A stretch of 64,000 nt of DNA from Tissierella pigra (lineage in GTDB: Bacteria > Bacillota > Clostridia > Tissierellales > Tissierellaceae). Numbering within the stretch: the stretch's first letter is position 1; each line of letters opens with the position of its first letter. The stretch covers positions 124,001 to 188,000 of the forward strand of contig NZ_VUNQ01000001.1 in NCBI RefSeq assembly GCF_009695605.1, read 5' to 3'. Shown in pieces: positions 18,748 to 28,795 of this stretch. A program made the position numbers and the translations under genes. The notes beneath the pieces are model-generated. The model did not search any database. It saw only the letters and a list, made by a program, of their open reading frames with translations, and was not told where the DNA came from.

Positions 18748-19497
18748 CTATAGACCTCTAACTATACCTCTTTTTTCCAATGAACTCTTAATTTTCAAAA
18801 TAGCTTTACTGTGTATTTGGGAAATTCTAGATTCTGAAAGCTCCATAATATGTCCTATTTCTTTATAAGTTAATTCCTCATAGTAATATAAAGAAATTAC
18901 CGTTTTTTCACTCTCATTTAAGGAATCTATGGAGTTTGCCAATATTTCCTTTAACTCTTTTGTTTCATAGACTAATTCTGGCGTTACCGTATCATGTTCA
19001 ATTTCTAAAGGATAACCTTCTTTTGTTAATAATATTTCTTCTAAGGAAGAAATATTAAATGTAGCTATGTCAGATAATAACAATTCTAATTCATTTAAGG
19101 AAATTTGTAAATGTTGGGCAATTTCATCATTAGTCGGACTTCTTCCTAGTTCATTTTCAAGATATGAAATTGAGTTTTGAACATCCTTTGACTTTTTTCT
19201 CAAGGACCTCGGTATCCAGTCTAATTTTCTAATATTATCAATAATAGATCCTTTTATTCTAATTTGTGCATAGGTTTCAAACTTAATGTTTTTAGTTATA
19301 TCAAATTTATCAATACTATCTATTAATCCTAATATACCATATCCTAATAAGTCATCATACTCTATCTTACTGCCATAAAAATTATACATTCTTCCTGCAA
19401 CAATTTTCACTAAAGATACATAATTTTCTATTAGGATTTTTTTTACTTCTTTATCTTTGGTATCATTGTATTTTATCCATAAATTGTTTATATCCAT
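18748..19497 (-). CDS. sigD: Flagellar sigma factor SigD/FliA (sigma-28)
   Basis: 249 residues. Region 2 holds IEYDDLLGYGILGLIDSI and FETYAQIRIKGSIIDNIR; region 3 SLRKKSKDVQ; region 4 LTYKEIGHIMELSESRISQI as the helix-turn-helix for the -35 element. SigD directs late flagellar genes (flagellin, hook-associated, chemoreceptors). An in-frame ATG five codons upstream (19512) exists, but the six-G Shine-Dalgarno is spaced for the ATG at 19497. It is near the 3' end of the fla/che operon, as in B. subtilis, where distance from the promoter affects SigD level. Confidence 0.95.
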   Translation of the reverse strand: MDINNLWIKYNDTKDKEVKKILIENYVSLVKIVAGRMYNFYGSKIEYDDLLGYGILGLIDSIDKFDITKNIKFETYAQIRIKGSIIDNIRKLDWIPRSLRKKSKDVQNSISYLENELGRSPTNDEIAQHLQISLNELELLLSDIATFNISSLEEILLTKEGYPLEIEHDTVTPELVYETKELKEILANSIDSLNESEKTVISLYYYEELTYKEIGHIMELSESRISQIHSKAILKIKSSLEKRGIVRGL

Positions 19498-19517
19498 CTT
19501 ATTTCCCCCCATGGAAA

Positions 19518-20006
19518 TTATATTGTTTTTTCTCCATGGCCAATAGTCTTAACTTGTAATGAACCATCTGTGGAATTTAATATTATAGTTCTACCAAAAT
19601 TTCCTCCTGTATCCTCTGAAACTATTTTAATATTCAATTCTTTTAGCTTTGTCTTAGTAGCAAGTACATTTCTTTCGCCAATTTTTAAGATATCATTATT
19701 AGAATTAAAATTAAACATCTGAGACCCACCAGCTATTTTAGCTATTAAATTGTTTTTATTGGCACCTATTCTAATCATTGAGTCTAATAATTCTTCAATA
19801 CCTGTGTCTGCAAACTTAGCTTTATTTTCATTATTTTTTATGTCCCTACTGGAAGGTAGCATAATATGAGCTAGTCCAGCAATCTTATTTGTTTTGTCAT
19901 ATAATACAATTCCTACACAAGAGCCCAAGCCTAGTGTAGTCAAATTATTAGGGCATTTAGTCACATTCAAATCAGCCATTCCAACTTTTATAGTTTTTAT
20001 ATCCAT
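19518..20006 (-). CDS. cheD: Chemoreceptor glutamine deamidase CheD
   Basis: 162 residues. GLGSCVGIVLYD carries the catalytic Cys and GLAHIMLPSS the catalytic His of the CheD deamidase. AGGSQMF is a further conserved block. CheD deamidates receptor Gln residues and binds CheC to form an adaptation switch. ATG with GGGAGT upstream; only one base separates it from cheC, consistent with the CheC-CheD partnership. Confidence 0.95.
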   Translation of the reverse strand: MDIKTIKVGMADLNVTKCPNNLTTLGLGSCVGIVLYDKTNKIAGLAHIMLPSSRDIKNNENKAKFADTGIEELLDSMIRIGANKNNLIAKIAGGSQMFNFNSNNDILKIGERNVLATKTKLKELNIKIVSEDTGGNFGRTIILNSTDGSLQVKTIGHGEKTI

Positions 20007-20007
20007 T

Positions 20008-20622
20008 CTATTTTACTCCCAGTGCAACTAATATTTTATCAAAAGATTCTAAGTCTGGAAGGAAGAATAGATTTCCAGACACTAGGTTTCTTTCTTCTTC
20101 AAAAACAGTCTCTACCATCAAGGCATGATCTGATACATGTCCGTATTGAATAGCTGGCACACTAAGAATAGCGCCTGCCATATCTATAGAAATTGATGGA
20201 ACAGATATAAAGACCTTTAGCCCCGTAAGAGAAGATAAGGAGTTAGCATAAGATGATGCTATAATATTTCCTACTTCTGATAAAGCTGATATATCCATAT
20301 CATCAAGCTCCTGACCTTCTTTTTCTCTATTATAAAGTAAATTTGTTAAGTTGATGGCAGAATTTAAATCTAATGCAAACATCATATTGCCTACTACATC
20401 TTCTTGAAGTTCAAAATAAATTCCAATTACTAGATTCTCTTCTCCTCCTAATATTTCCGCAACCTCTTTAAACTCCATAATACGTACATTAGGAACTCTC
20501 ATATCTATTTTTTTAGCTATCATACTTGCCAAAGCAGTAGCAGCATTTCCTGCACCTATATTTCCTAACTCTTTAAGCACATCTATCATAAAATTATTCA
20601 AATTTTCTACATTAATAGTCAT
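20008..20622 (-). CDS. cheC: CheY-P phosphatase CheC
   Basis: 204 residues with two CheC repeats: KELGNIGAGNAATALA (about 18-33) and SEVGNIIASSYANSL (about 115-130). Both keep the Glu and Asn of the phosphatase motif. CheC removes phosphate from CheY-P and is stimulated by CheD. A GTG three codons upstream (20631) is in frame, but GGGGTG is spaced for the ATG at 20622. Its neighbours are cheW and cheD. Confidence 0.95.
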   Translation of the reverse strand: MTINVENLNNFMIDVLKELGNIGAGNAATALASMIAKKIDMRVPNVRIMEFKEVAEILGGEENLVIGIYFELQEDVVGNMMFALDLNSAINLTNLLYNREKEGQELDDMDISALSEVGNIIASSYANSLSSLTGLKVFISVPSISIDMAGAILSVPAIQYGHVSDHALMVETVFEEERNLVSGNLFFLPDLESFDKILVALGVK

Positions 20623-20633
20623 ATTAGACACCC

Positions 20634-21065
20634 CTAATACTCTAGTATTTTTGATAACTCTAATAATATTATTAATCTATCAGTTAATTTACCAATTCCA
20701 TATACATAAGATAAATATTCATTATCAGAAGAAACAGGGGTATTGTCGATGACTTCCTTGTCTATCTCTATAACTTCAGAAGATGAATCAACTATTAGTC
20801 CTGCTAATACTTCATCATCTGAAACTATAATTATACGAGTATTATTGTTTATCTCCTTTGGCTTAAGATTAAGTTTTAATCTTAAATCTATTAACGAAAT
20901 AACTTCTCCTCTTAGATTAATAACTCCCTTAACATGACTTGGAGCATTGGGAATTCTAGTGGATTCTTCCATTTTTTCTATAGAAATAACTTTACTAATA
21001 GGGATTCCATAATATTCCTTTTCTAATTTAAATACTACATATTTATTATCTATTGTATCAGTCAT
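20634..21065 (-). CDS. cheW: Chemotaxis coupling protein CheW
   Basis: 143 residues, a single CheW domain with SH3-like folds: YYGIPISKVISIE, VKGVINLRGEVISLIDLR (the most conserved block) and VLAGLIVDSSSEV. It links chemoreceptors to CheA. ATG with GGAGGG upstream, 12 bases after cheA. Confidence 0.95.
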   Translation of the reverse strand: MTDTIDNKYVVFKLEKEYYGIPISKVISIEKMEESTRIPNAPSHVKGVINLRGEVISLIDLRLKLNLKPKEINNNTRIIIVSDDEVLAGLIVDSSSEVIEIDKEVIDNTPVSSDNEYLSYVYGIGKLTDRLIILLELSKILEY

Positions 21066-21077
21066 ATTGTCTCCCTC

Positions 21078-23063
21078 CTATATTAGTGAATTAACATCTA
21101 ATATTAATGAAATTTTTCCATTACCCAAGATTGTAGCACCAGATAAGTATTTTACACCACTTAAATATTTACCTAAGCTTTTAATAACAATTTCTTGTTG
21201 TCCGATTAAATTATCTACTATTAACCCAGCTTGTTTTTCACCTTTTTTAACTACTACAACTATTAAATCTTCTTTTTCATCATTATCTGAAATATCAAGT
21301 ACATCTTTTAATCTTATGATTGGTAAAGTCATACCTCTATAAAGTACGATTTCTTGACCTTGTACATCTCTAATTTGGCTCTTTGATATATTTACTATTT
21401 CAGTAATAGAACTTAATGGAATAGCATATATCTCATGACTTAATTTTATAAGCAACGCTTGAATTATCGCTAATGTTAAAGGAATTCGAATTATAAACTT
21501 TGTACCTTTACCTTGAACACTGACAACTTCTATATTACCATTTATTGCTTCAATTTTACTTCTAACAACATCAAGCCCTACTCCTCTTCCTGAAACATCT
21601 GATATAACTTCTGATGTACTGAAACCTGCTTCAAATAATAGATTAATACTATCCTCCACTGATAAATTTTCAGCTTCTTTTTCATCTAAAATTCCTTTTT
21701 CAATAGCTTTTTTTCTAATAGCATTATGATCTAGACCTTTACCATCATCTTCAACCTCAATCACGACATTATTTCCATCAGGATAAGATTTAAGAACAAC
21801 AATACCTTTTTCTTCTTTTCCGTTTTTTAGTCTATCAGCAGGTAATTCAATTCCATGGTCAATAGAATTCCTAATTAAGTGAATCAATGGATCTCCTATT
21901 TCATCTATTACAGTTCTATCAACTTCAGTCTCTTCTCCACTCATCTCCAATGATATTTCTTTGCCAAGCTCTTTAGACAAATCTCTTACTAACCTTGGAA
22001 ATCTATTAAATACTCTTTCTATAGGAACCATTCTAACTTTCATTACAGCATCATGTAAACTAGTGGTTATTCTTTCTAAATATTCTATGGTCTCTGATAT
22101 ACCTTCACCAGTAGTTTTTTCACTTAAATCATCCATTCGAGTTTTAATTATTATTAACTCGCTGACTAAATTCATCAAATTATCTAATCTTTCAATATCT
22201 ACCCTAACAGTTTTTCCAACTTTTCCTTGATTACCTTGGGAAGCCTTTTCACTTTTATCATTTTTGGGTAATTTCGTATCAATGGTTTTTGTTTCATTTA
22301 CAATGATTTCTTCTCTATAATCTTCAATTTCAAAGTCTGATAAATCAATTTTTTCCACCTCTGAAATTTGATTTAGCTCCTTTAATATATCAGATTTTTT
22401 ATTAGCACTTACTATAATAACAGAAAATCTAAAGTCAAATTTCTCGTCTTCAATATCTTCTACAGAAGGATTAGAATAGATAATTTCTCCAAAAGTTTCT
22501 AAAGTACTGAATACAATAAAAGCTCGTGCTGACTTTAACATACAAGACTCACTTAAAGTAAAATCTATTTTATATATAAACAGACCTTCATTTTTAGCTT
22601 TATTTACAGCCTCCATAATAAATCCATCAATTTTATCTTTTGTTTCTACTTCAGTATTTCTTTCAATTTCATTTTCATCATTTAAAATATTTCTTAATTT
22701 ACTTATTAGGGGTTCATTTGTATCACTACTTTCTACTCCAGTATTGATAATTGTACCTACTGAGGAATCTAAAGCATCAAAACATTCAAATAAAATATCA
22801 ATTATATTCTCTGAAATTTTTACTTCATTACTCCTTACTGCTTGTAAAACATTTTCCATTTCATGAGTTAAATTAGCCATATTATGAAATCCCATTGTAC
22901 CTGACATTCCTTTTAGAGTATGAGCTACTCTAAAAATTTCATTTATACTTTCTATATGAGAAAAATCCTTTTCTAACTCCAGTAAAACATCATTCATATT
23001 TTGTAAATGCTCTTTTGCTTCTTCAACGAATATATTTATATATTGACCAATATCCAAATCCAT
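21078..23063 (-). CDS. cheA: Chemotaxis histidine kinase CheA
   Basis: 661 residues. P1 HPt domain with phospho-accepting His at about 48 in VAHTLKGMSG, P2 CheY-binding region (about 140-250), P3 dimerisation (about 285-350), and P4 ATPase with LIHLIRNSIDHGIE (N box), EVEDDGKGLD (G1) and GRGVGLDVVRSK (G2). The P5 CheW-like domain covers about 535-661. It phosphorylates CheY and CheB in response to receptors. ATG with GGAGGTG upstream, directly after cheB. Confidence 0.97.
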   Translation of the reverse strand: MDLDIGQYINIFVEEAKEHLQNMNDVLLELEKDFSHIESINEIFRVAHTLKGMSGTMGFHNMANLTHEMENVLQAVRSNEVKISENIIDILFECFDALDSSVGTIINTGVESSDTNEPLISKLRNILNDENEIERNTEVETKDKIDGFIMEAVNKAKNEGLFIYKIDFTLSESCMLKSARAFIVFSTLETFGEIIYSNPSVEDIEDEKFDFRFSVIIVSANKKSDILKELNQISEVEKIDLSDFEIEDYREEIIVNETKTIDTKLPKNDKSEKASQGNQGKVGKTVRVDIERLDNLMNLVSELIIIKTRMDDLSEKTTGEGISETIEYLERITTSLHDAVMKVRMVPIERVFNRFPRLVRDLSKELGKEISLEMSGEETEVDRTVIDEIGDPLIHLIRNSIDHGIELPADRLKNGKEEKGIVVLKSYPDGNNVVIEVEDDGKGLDHNAIRKKAIEKGILDEKEAENLSVEDSINLLFEAGFSTSEVISDVSGRGVGLDVVRSKIEAINGNIEVVSVQGKGTKFIIRIPLTLAIIQALLIKLSHEIYAIPLSSITEIVNISKSQIRDVQGQEIVLYRGMTLPIIRLKDVLDISDNDEKEDLIVVVVKKGEKQAGLIVDNLIGQQEIVIKSLGKYLSGVKYLSGATILGNGKISLILDVNSLI

Positions 23064-23066
23064 CTT

Positions 23067-24113
23067 TTACACCTCCAATTTATTGATTATTTCTCTTCCT
23101 ATGTCTTCCAAAGGCAAAACCTTATCTATAGATTTTGTAGCAATGGCAGATTTAGGCATACCAAAGACAACTGATGTAGATTCATCTTGAGCTATGGTAT
23201 AGCTGTTGTTTTTTTTCATTTCTATTATACCTTTTGTTCCATCAGAACCCATTCCTGTTAAAATAACTCCTATTTTAGAATAACCTTTTATTCTAGATAC
23301 TGATTCCATCATTCTATCAACTGTAGGTCTTAGTCCCATTACCTTAGGCTCTTGATTTAATTTTATTACAAGACTATCACCCACCTTTACTACTTCCATA
23401 TGATAATCTCCTGGTGCAATATATCCATGTCCTCTTAAAAGTATATCACCATCTTCCGCTTCCTTTATCTTAATATTTGAAATAGAATTTAATCTTTCTG
23501 CTAAAGATTTAGTAAATTTAGGCGGCATATGCTGCACTATGACAATACTAGCATTAATATCTTTAGGAATTTCTGGAAGTAATGACTGTAATGCTCTAGG
23601 TCCTCCCGTTGATGTCCCAATAGCTATTATATTACTAAATTTTTTACTTTCTAGAATTGAATTCTCAAAAGATGGCTTTGGAATACTCTTAATTTTAACT
23701 GATTGCTCAATGTGAACCTTCGATTTTGCACCTGCTTTAATTTTTTCAATAATTTCATTTTTGATTTCATTTTGACTTAAACTAAATATATTAGTAGGTT
23801 TAGATAAAAAGTCAATTGCTCCTTCATCTAATGCTTTCAGTGTTAATTCTGCACCTTCTATTGTTAAAGAACTAATCATAATAACAGGCAAATCATACTT
23901 AGATATAATATGCTTCAATGTTGTCAATCCATCCATTAAAGGCATTTCAATGTCTAAGGTTATTATATCCGGCTTTAATATCTCTATTTTTTCCAAAGCT
24001 TCTTTTCCATTTTTTGCAGTACCTACTACAGATATTTCACTATCTAATTTCAAAATATCTGTTAATATTTTTCTAATTAAAGCAGAATCATCCACTATTA
24101 AAACTTTAATCAT
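23067..24113 (-). CDS. cheB: Protein-glutamate methylesterase CheB
   Basis: 348 residues. Receiver domain with VDDSALIRK and phospho-acceptor Asp at about 54 (LDIEMPLMDG). Linker, then the methylesterase domain with catalytic Ser in GTSTGGPRAL (about 170), His in VQHMPP and Asp in GMGSDGTKG. CheB demethylates chemoreceptors. The ATG abuts the stop codon of the upstream pilZ gene. Its partner methyltransferase CheR is not in the window. Confidence 0.96.
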   Translation of the reverse strand: MIKVLIVDDSALIRKILTDILKLDSEISVVGTAKNGKEALEKIEILKPDIITLDIEMPLMDGLTTLKHIISKYDLPVIMISSLTIEGAELTLKALDEGAIDFLSKPTNIFSLSQNEIKNEIIEKIKAGAKSKVHIEQSVKIKSIPKPSFENSILESKKFSNIIAIGTSTGGPRALQSLLPEIPKDINASIVIVQHMPPKFTKSLAERLNSISNIKIKEAEDGDILLRGHGYIAPGDYHMEVVKVGDSLVIKLNQEPKVMGLRPTVDRMMESVSRIKGYSKIGVILTGMGSDGTKGIIEMKKNNSYTIAQDESTSVVFGMPKSAIATKSIDKVLPLEDIGREIINKLEV

Positions 24114-24776
24114 CTATATCAGCCCTTTTAACCTTAAAATTCTCTGTTGCTCAAAAATATACCTAATAATTTCATCTCTCATCTCATTTTCAATTTCTAA
24201 GAATTTGACACCTATACTATACTTATAGTTAAGACTATTTGACTCCTCTATACGCACAACTTTACATTTGACATTTATATGCCTTATATTTAATTTAAAG
24301 AAGCATGTTATTTCATCCCCTTCTTTATGCTTATAATTGCAGTTAAGTTTCATTCCACCGCCTGAGATGTCCTTAGTTTCACAGGGCTCAGAATACTTCT
24401 CTACATCATCACCTTGAACTATTAAATGTTCTTTTGAAACTTCAAGAGTTGCTAGAAGCCTATAGTAATTTCTAAGTTGAATTTTTCCTACTTTAGATGC
24501 CCTTGTTATTGTCAAAGTATACATAGGAGAAATAGCCCTATCTAGTATTTGAGCTGTAAAAAAGTATTTTCCTTTATTCTCAACATTATAAGAAACATAT
24601 ATTTTATCATTTTTATGTAACAAAATTAAATTATTTTGTTTAATTGGTCCACTAATTATTATTTCACTTGATTCCAGTATATCTAAAACTTGTGATGGAT
24701 ATATTAAACTTTCATCATAGGGTTTAATAATATCTACCTTTGTACCTATGGTTAAATAATCAGCTCCAGAACTCAC
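24114..24776 (-). CDS. PilZ-domain flagellar brake protein (YcgR-like c-di-GMP receptor)
   Basis: 220 residues. An N-terminal YcgR-type beta domain (about 5-95) is followed by a PilZ domain. Both c-di-GMP-binding elements are visible: RNYYR (RxxxR) just before the domain and DISGGG (DxSxxG) inside it. Such proteins bind the motor when c-di-GMP is high and slow or stop flagella, so this gene ties second-messenger level to motility. GTG start at 24776, spaced five bases from GGGGTG in the end of flhG; no better start is visible. It lies between flhG and cheB. Confidence 0.9.
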   Translation of the reverse strand: MSSGADYLTIGTKVDIIKPYDESLIYPSQVLDILESSEIIISGPIKQNNLILLHKNDKIYVSYNVENKGKYFFTAQILDRAISPMYTLTITRASKVGKIQLRNYYRLLATLEVSKEHLIVQGDDVEKYSEPCETKDISGGGMKLNCNYKHKEGDEITCFFKLNIRHINVKCKVVRIEESNSLNYKYSIGVKFLEIENEMRDEIIRYIFEQQRILRLKGLI

Positions 24777-25670
24777 TTATTCACCCCTTCCTAAAAAAAT
24801 ATCTAATATCCTTTTACTAAAGCTTTTCTTCGTATTTTCATCCTTTACAGATTTAGTACCCAGAAAGTTCATTGCCATTACATTTATTTTTCTAGAAATA
24901 GAATTATTTGGATTAGATATTGTAAATGGTATTTGATTTCTTACAGCATTATTCACTAAATCACTTTTTTCTATATACCCTAAATAATTAATATCTCTCT
25001 GCAAAAATTTATTTGTAGTATTATACAGTTTATTAAATATTTCAGTCCCTTCACTCTTACTATTTACCAAATTACAAACTATGTTTATAGGTCCTGGGAA
25101 TCCCGTATAAAATATAGATTTTATTAATGTATAAGAATCCATAAGAGATGTTGGATCTGGAGTACAAATTATAATAGTTTCATCGGAGGTCATTATAAAA
25201 TCTGTTACAGCTTTTGAAATTCCAGCCCCTGTATCTATTATAATATAATCTGTGGAAGACTGTAACTTTTCAATTTCCTTTAATAGTTTTGGAAAATTAT
25301 CGTCTTTCAATAGACTTAACTCTTTTAAACCAGAACCACCAGAAATAATCTTTATACCTTCAGGACCAATAGACATTATTTCAAATATATCTTTATTGGA
25401 AAATATTATATCAGATATGGTAAAATTCATATTAACTCCAGCTAATATTTCGATATTACTTAGTCCTATATCTGCATCAATTATAGCAACTTCATATCCT
25501 AACCTTTTTAAAGTTATAGCAAAGTTTATAGCAAAATTAGTCTTACCTACTCCACCTTTACCACTTGATATGGAAATAACCTTAGCCTTATTATTTACTA
25601 CTGTTATTTCCTCTTGATTCACAGACTTAAATTCCATGATTTTCCTTAAGTTTTTTGCTTGATCATTCAT
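24777..25670 (-). CDS. flhG: FlhG (YlxH), MinD-like flagellar placement/number ATPase
   Basis: 297 residues. Deviant Walker A SSGKGGVGKTNFAINFA (about 37-53), Walker B region YIIIDTGAG, and the MinD/ParA fold. A short N-terminal segment with DQAKNLRKIMEF matches the DQAxxLR motif that activates the FlhF GTPase. FlhG controls flagellar number and position. The frame extends 14 codons further upstream, but GAGGAG is spaced for the ATG at 25670, which overlaps the flhF end by 8 bases. Confidence 0.95.
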   Translation of the reverse strand: MNDQAKNLRKIMEFKSVNQEEITVVNNKAKVISISSGKGGVGKTNFAINFAITLKRLGYEVAIIDADIGLSNIEILAGVNMNFTISDIIFSNKDIFEIMSIGPEGIKIISGGSGLKELSLLKDDNFPKLLKEIEKLQSSTDYIIIDTGAGISKAVTDFIMTSDETIIICTPDPTSLMDSYTLIKSIFYTGFPGPINIVCNLVNSKSEGTEIFNKLYNTTNKFLQRDINYLGYIEKSDLVNNAVRNQIPFTISNPNNSISRKINVMAMNFLGTKSVKDENTKKSFSKRILDIFLGRGE

Positions 25671-26757
25671 TGTCTTTCTCCTCAATAAGCTTATCAGCAA
25701 TATGATCAACATCTATTATTTGGATGTCATCTGGTACATTTTGTCCTGTTGTTAAATATGAAAGTTCTTTATTGGTAATATACCTTATATTAAATATATT
25801 ACCATAATTTTCTGCCTCATCAATTTTAGTAATTATTAATCTATAATTATCTAAAAAGTTATACTTTGATATTAAGGTATTTAATACATTCCAATCTATA
25901 TTTGCATTAATCAATAAAAATATATCCTTAACTTTAGTTGTATCTATAGTATGTTTTAACTCTTGTATTTGTTCTATATCGTTATGATTTCTTCCAGCAG
26001 TATCTATAAAAATAATATCTTTATCCTTAAAATTATAAATCGCTTTTTCCATGTCAGTTTTATCATATGCAATCTCCAAGGGTAACTGTAAAATGTCACT
26101 ATAGGTTTTTAATTGTTCTACAGCAGCAATTCTATAAGTATCAGATGTTATCAATCCAATTTTATACTCATCTTTAAGTACAAAACTTGCTGCTACTTTA
26201 GCCAAGGTAGTTGTCTTACCAACACCTGTAGGTCCAACGAAAAAAACAATCTTTTGCGATTCATCCACTTCAATTGGTTGGGGTTTTCCTAGAACTTCAA
26301 CTAAACTAAATTTCAATATTTTTTTAATTGTATTTCTATCTTTTCCACTTAGATTGACTTCTTCCTCCATCTTTTTTAATAGATTTATTGCTATTTCAGA
26401 GTTCACTCCATTTTCAACCATGATTTTGTAAAACTCCTCTAAAATTGGTGGAATTTCTTCTTTTCTATCTTCCATTTTGCTTAAAGAACTATTCATTATC
26501 ATATTTTTCAATTGAGCTAATTCTTTATTGATATTATTTAACTCTTTTGCATATGGATGAACAGCACTTTTGCTTCTTAGTAAATCTTTTTCTTCAAAGG
26601 CAGCTGTAATTTCTACTAAAGGTTTTTTAAAATAACTGAATATACCTTTAGCCCTGATAGTTTTAGTACTCAGTACTACTGCATCAGGGCCTAATTCCAT
26701 CTTTAACTTTAACATCGCTTCATGGGTTGTTTTACCTATATATTTTTTAATCTTCAT
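25663..26757 (-). CDS. flhF: Flagellar placement GTPase FlhF (SRP family)
   Basis: 364 residues. Basic N-terminal B domain, N domain, then the SRP-type GTPase: FFVGPTGVGKTTTLAKV (G1), SDTYRIAAVEQL, and FIDTAGRNHND (G3). It recruits early flagellar parts to the membrane together with FlhG. The ATG overlaps the flhA stop as TAATG. Presence of flhF and flhG in the operon fits peritrichous or polar Firmicutes alike, so it does not fix the flagellation pattern. Confidence 0.95.
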   Translation of the reverse strand: MKIKKYIGKTTHEAMLKLKMELGPDAVVLSTKTIRAKGIFSYFKKPLVEITAAFEEKDLLRSKSAVHPYAKELNNINKELAQLKNMIMNSSLSKMEDRKEEIPPILEEFYKIMVENGVNSEIAINLLKKMEEEVNLSGKDRNTIKKILKFSLVEVLGKPQPIEVDESQKIVFFVGPTGVGKTTTLAKVAASFVLKDEYKIGLITSDTYRIAAVEQLKTYSDILQLPLEIAYDKTDMEKAIYNFKDKDIIFIDTAGRNHNDIEQIQELKHTIDTTKVKDIFLLINANIDWNVLNTLISKYNFLDNYRLIITKIDEAENYGNIFNIRYITNKELSYLTTGQNVPDDIQIIDVDHIADKLIEEKDNE

Positions 26758-28784
26758 TATATAACTACCACCCCGACTGATTGAACCTCAACAGAGGATT
26801 CAAGTTCATTATAAGATATGACAATTATATCACGAGTCATCTGTTCTGTTAATTTTTTAAAATATATTCTAACGATAGGTGCTGTAAGTATTATGGGTTG
26901 TTCGCCTATTGATGTAAGCTTCTGAATAATTTTCAATGTATTATTAAGTATTAGTTGTACCTTACTAGGATCTATAGATAAATATGAGCCTGTCTCAGTT
27001 TTATTAATGGAATTCATGATTAATTCTTCTATTCCATTATCTAAAGTTACAACATTTAAACTATTGTTCTCCACATATTTATTTGTAATATATCCTGACA
27101 TTCTTTGTCTAACATATTCTGTAAGTAAATCAGTATCACTTGTAATGCTTCCATAATCTGCCAAGGTCTCCAAAATGCTGACCATATCTCTTATACTAAT
27201 CTGCTCTCTAAGTAAATTAGATAAAACCTTTTGAACTTCTCCAAGAGATAATACTTTTGGAACTACTTCTTCAACGACTGCTGGATATTCTTCTCTAACA
27301 TTTTCAATCAATGTCTTTACATCTTGTCTGCCAATAAGTTCATAGGCTTTTTCTTTAATTACCTCAGTTAAATGAGTGGCTATTACAGAAGGTGGGTCTA
27401 CTACAGTATATCCGAAAATTTCAGCTTTTTCTCTTTCCTTTTCCGTAATCCATTTTGCTGGTAGACCAAAAGCTGGTTCTATGGTCTCTATACCTTCAAT
27501 ACTCCCTTCACCTACTCCTGAATCCATAGCTAAATAATGATCAAAATATACTTCTCCTTTTGAAACCTTGACACCTTTAACTTTTATTATGTATTCATTA
27601 GGGTTTAATTGAATATTATCTCTAAGTCTTACTATGGGCACTACTAAACCCAGTTCCATAGCAATTTGACGTCTAATCATTACTATTCTATCTAGTAAAT
27701 CTCCACCTTGATCTATATCCGCTAAAGGTAGCAAACCATATCCAAATTCCAATTCAATATCATCTACTTTTAATAATCCTAGTACATTTTCTGGTCTTCT
27801 TAATTCTTCTGCTTCTGATGTTGATGCAATTTCTGGTTCTGCCATTTCCAGCTTATCTGAAACTTTAGCTCTTAACCCCAGGAATATAAATATAGCACCT
27901 AAAAGAATGTTTGCAAATTTTGGTAGTGGTGTTAGTATACCTAATGCGATCATTACTCCACCTATAATAAGTAATATCATTCTGTTGGAGAATAACTGCT
28001 TAATCAAATCTTGTCCTAAATTTGCTTCAGATGCCGCTCTGGTAACTACTAGACCTGTTGCCGTGGAAATAAGTAAAGCTGGAATTTGTCCCACTAGTCC
28101 ATCCCCTACCGTTAATACAGTATATCTCTGTAGAGCTTGTTGAAATGGCATACCTTTACCTATAATTCCAATAAGAAATCCAGCCCCAATGTTAATTATA
28201 GTAATGATTATACCTGCAATAGCATCACCTTTTACGAATTTACTGGCCCCATCCATTGCACCATAAAAATCTGCATACTTCTGTACATCTTTTCTTCTTT
28301 GCCTTGCTTCATCTTCTGTAATTAATCCAGCATTTAAATCAGCATCTATAGCCATTTGCTTACCTGGCATTGCATCTAATGTAAATCTAGCTGCAACTTC
28401 AGATACTCTTTCAGCACCTTTTGTAATTACTAGAAAGTTTATAAGCACGATTATAAGGAATATTATAAAACCAACAACTGCATCATTTCCAATTACAAAG
28501 TTTCCAAAGGCTTCTACTACTCCTCCTGCATCTGCATCTTTAAGAATACCTCTTGTGGTTGAGACATTTAATGTTAGTCTAAATAAAGTAGTTAAAAGTA
28601 GTAGTGATGGAAATATGGTTATCTGTAATGCGTCCTCTGCATACATGGATAATAACAAAATCAATAAGGATAGTGAAATATTTAGACTTAATAAAAAGTC
28701 CAGTATCCCCTTCGGTACTGGGATTATGATCATAAGAATTATTCCAATTATTGCTAAAGCTACAAATGTATCTCCTCTCTTCAT
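26757..28784 (-). CDS. flhA: Flagellar export gate protein FlhA
   Basis: 675 residues. Eight hydrophobic helices in the first half with the FHIPEP-family block ARFTLDAMPGKQMAIDADL, then a large cytosolic domain that forms the nonameric ring binding chaperone-substrate pairs. FlhA is the main proton-driven part of the type III export gate. ATG with GGAGG upstream, 11 bases after flhB. Full length for the family. Confidence 0.97.
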   Translation of the reverse strand: MKRGDTFVALAIIGIILMIIIPVPKGILDFLLSLNISLSLLILLLSMYAEDALQITIFPSLLLLTTLFRLTLNVSTTRGILKDADAGGVVEAFGNFVIGNDAVVGFIIFLIIVLINFLVITKGAERVSEVAARFTLDAMPGKQMAIDADLNAGLITEDEARQRRKDVQKYADFYGAMDGASKFVKGDAIAGIIITIINIGAGFLIGIIGKGMPFQQALQRYTVLTVGDGLVGQIPALLISTATGLVVTRAASEANLGQDLIKQLFSNRMILLIIGGVMIALGILTPLPKFANILLGAIFIFLGLRAKVSDKLEMAEPEIASTSEAEELRRPENVLGLLKVDDIELEFGYGLLPLADIDQGGDLLDRIVMIRRQIAMELGLVVPIVRLRDNIQLNPNEYIIKVKGVKVSKGEVYFDHYLAMDSGVGEGSIEGIETIEPAFGLPAKWITEKEREKAEIFGYTVVDPPSVIATHLTEVIKEKAYELIGRQDVKTLIENVREEYPAVVEEVVPKVLSLGEVQKVLSNLLREQISIRDMVSILETLADYGSITSDTDLLTEYVRQRMSGYITNKYVENNSLNVVTLDNGIEELIMNSINKTETGSYLSIDPSKVQLILNNTLKIIQKLTSIGEQPIILTAPIVRIYFKKLTEQMTRDIIVISYNELESSVEVQSVGVVVI

Positions 28785-28795
28785 TTACTATCCTC

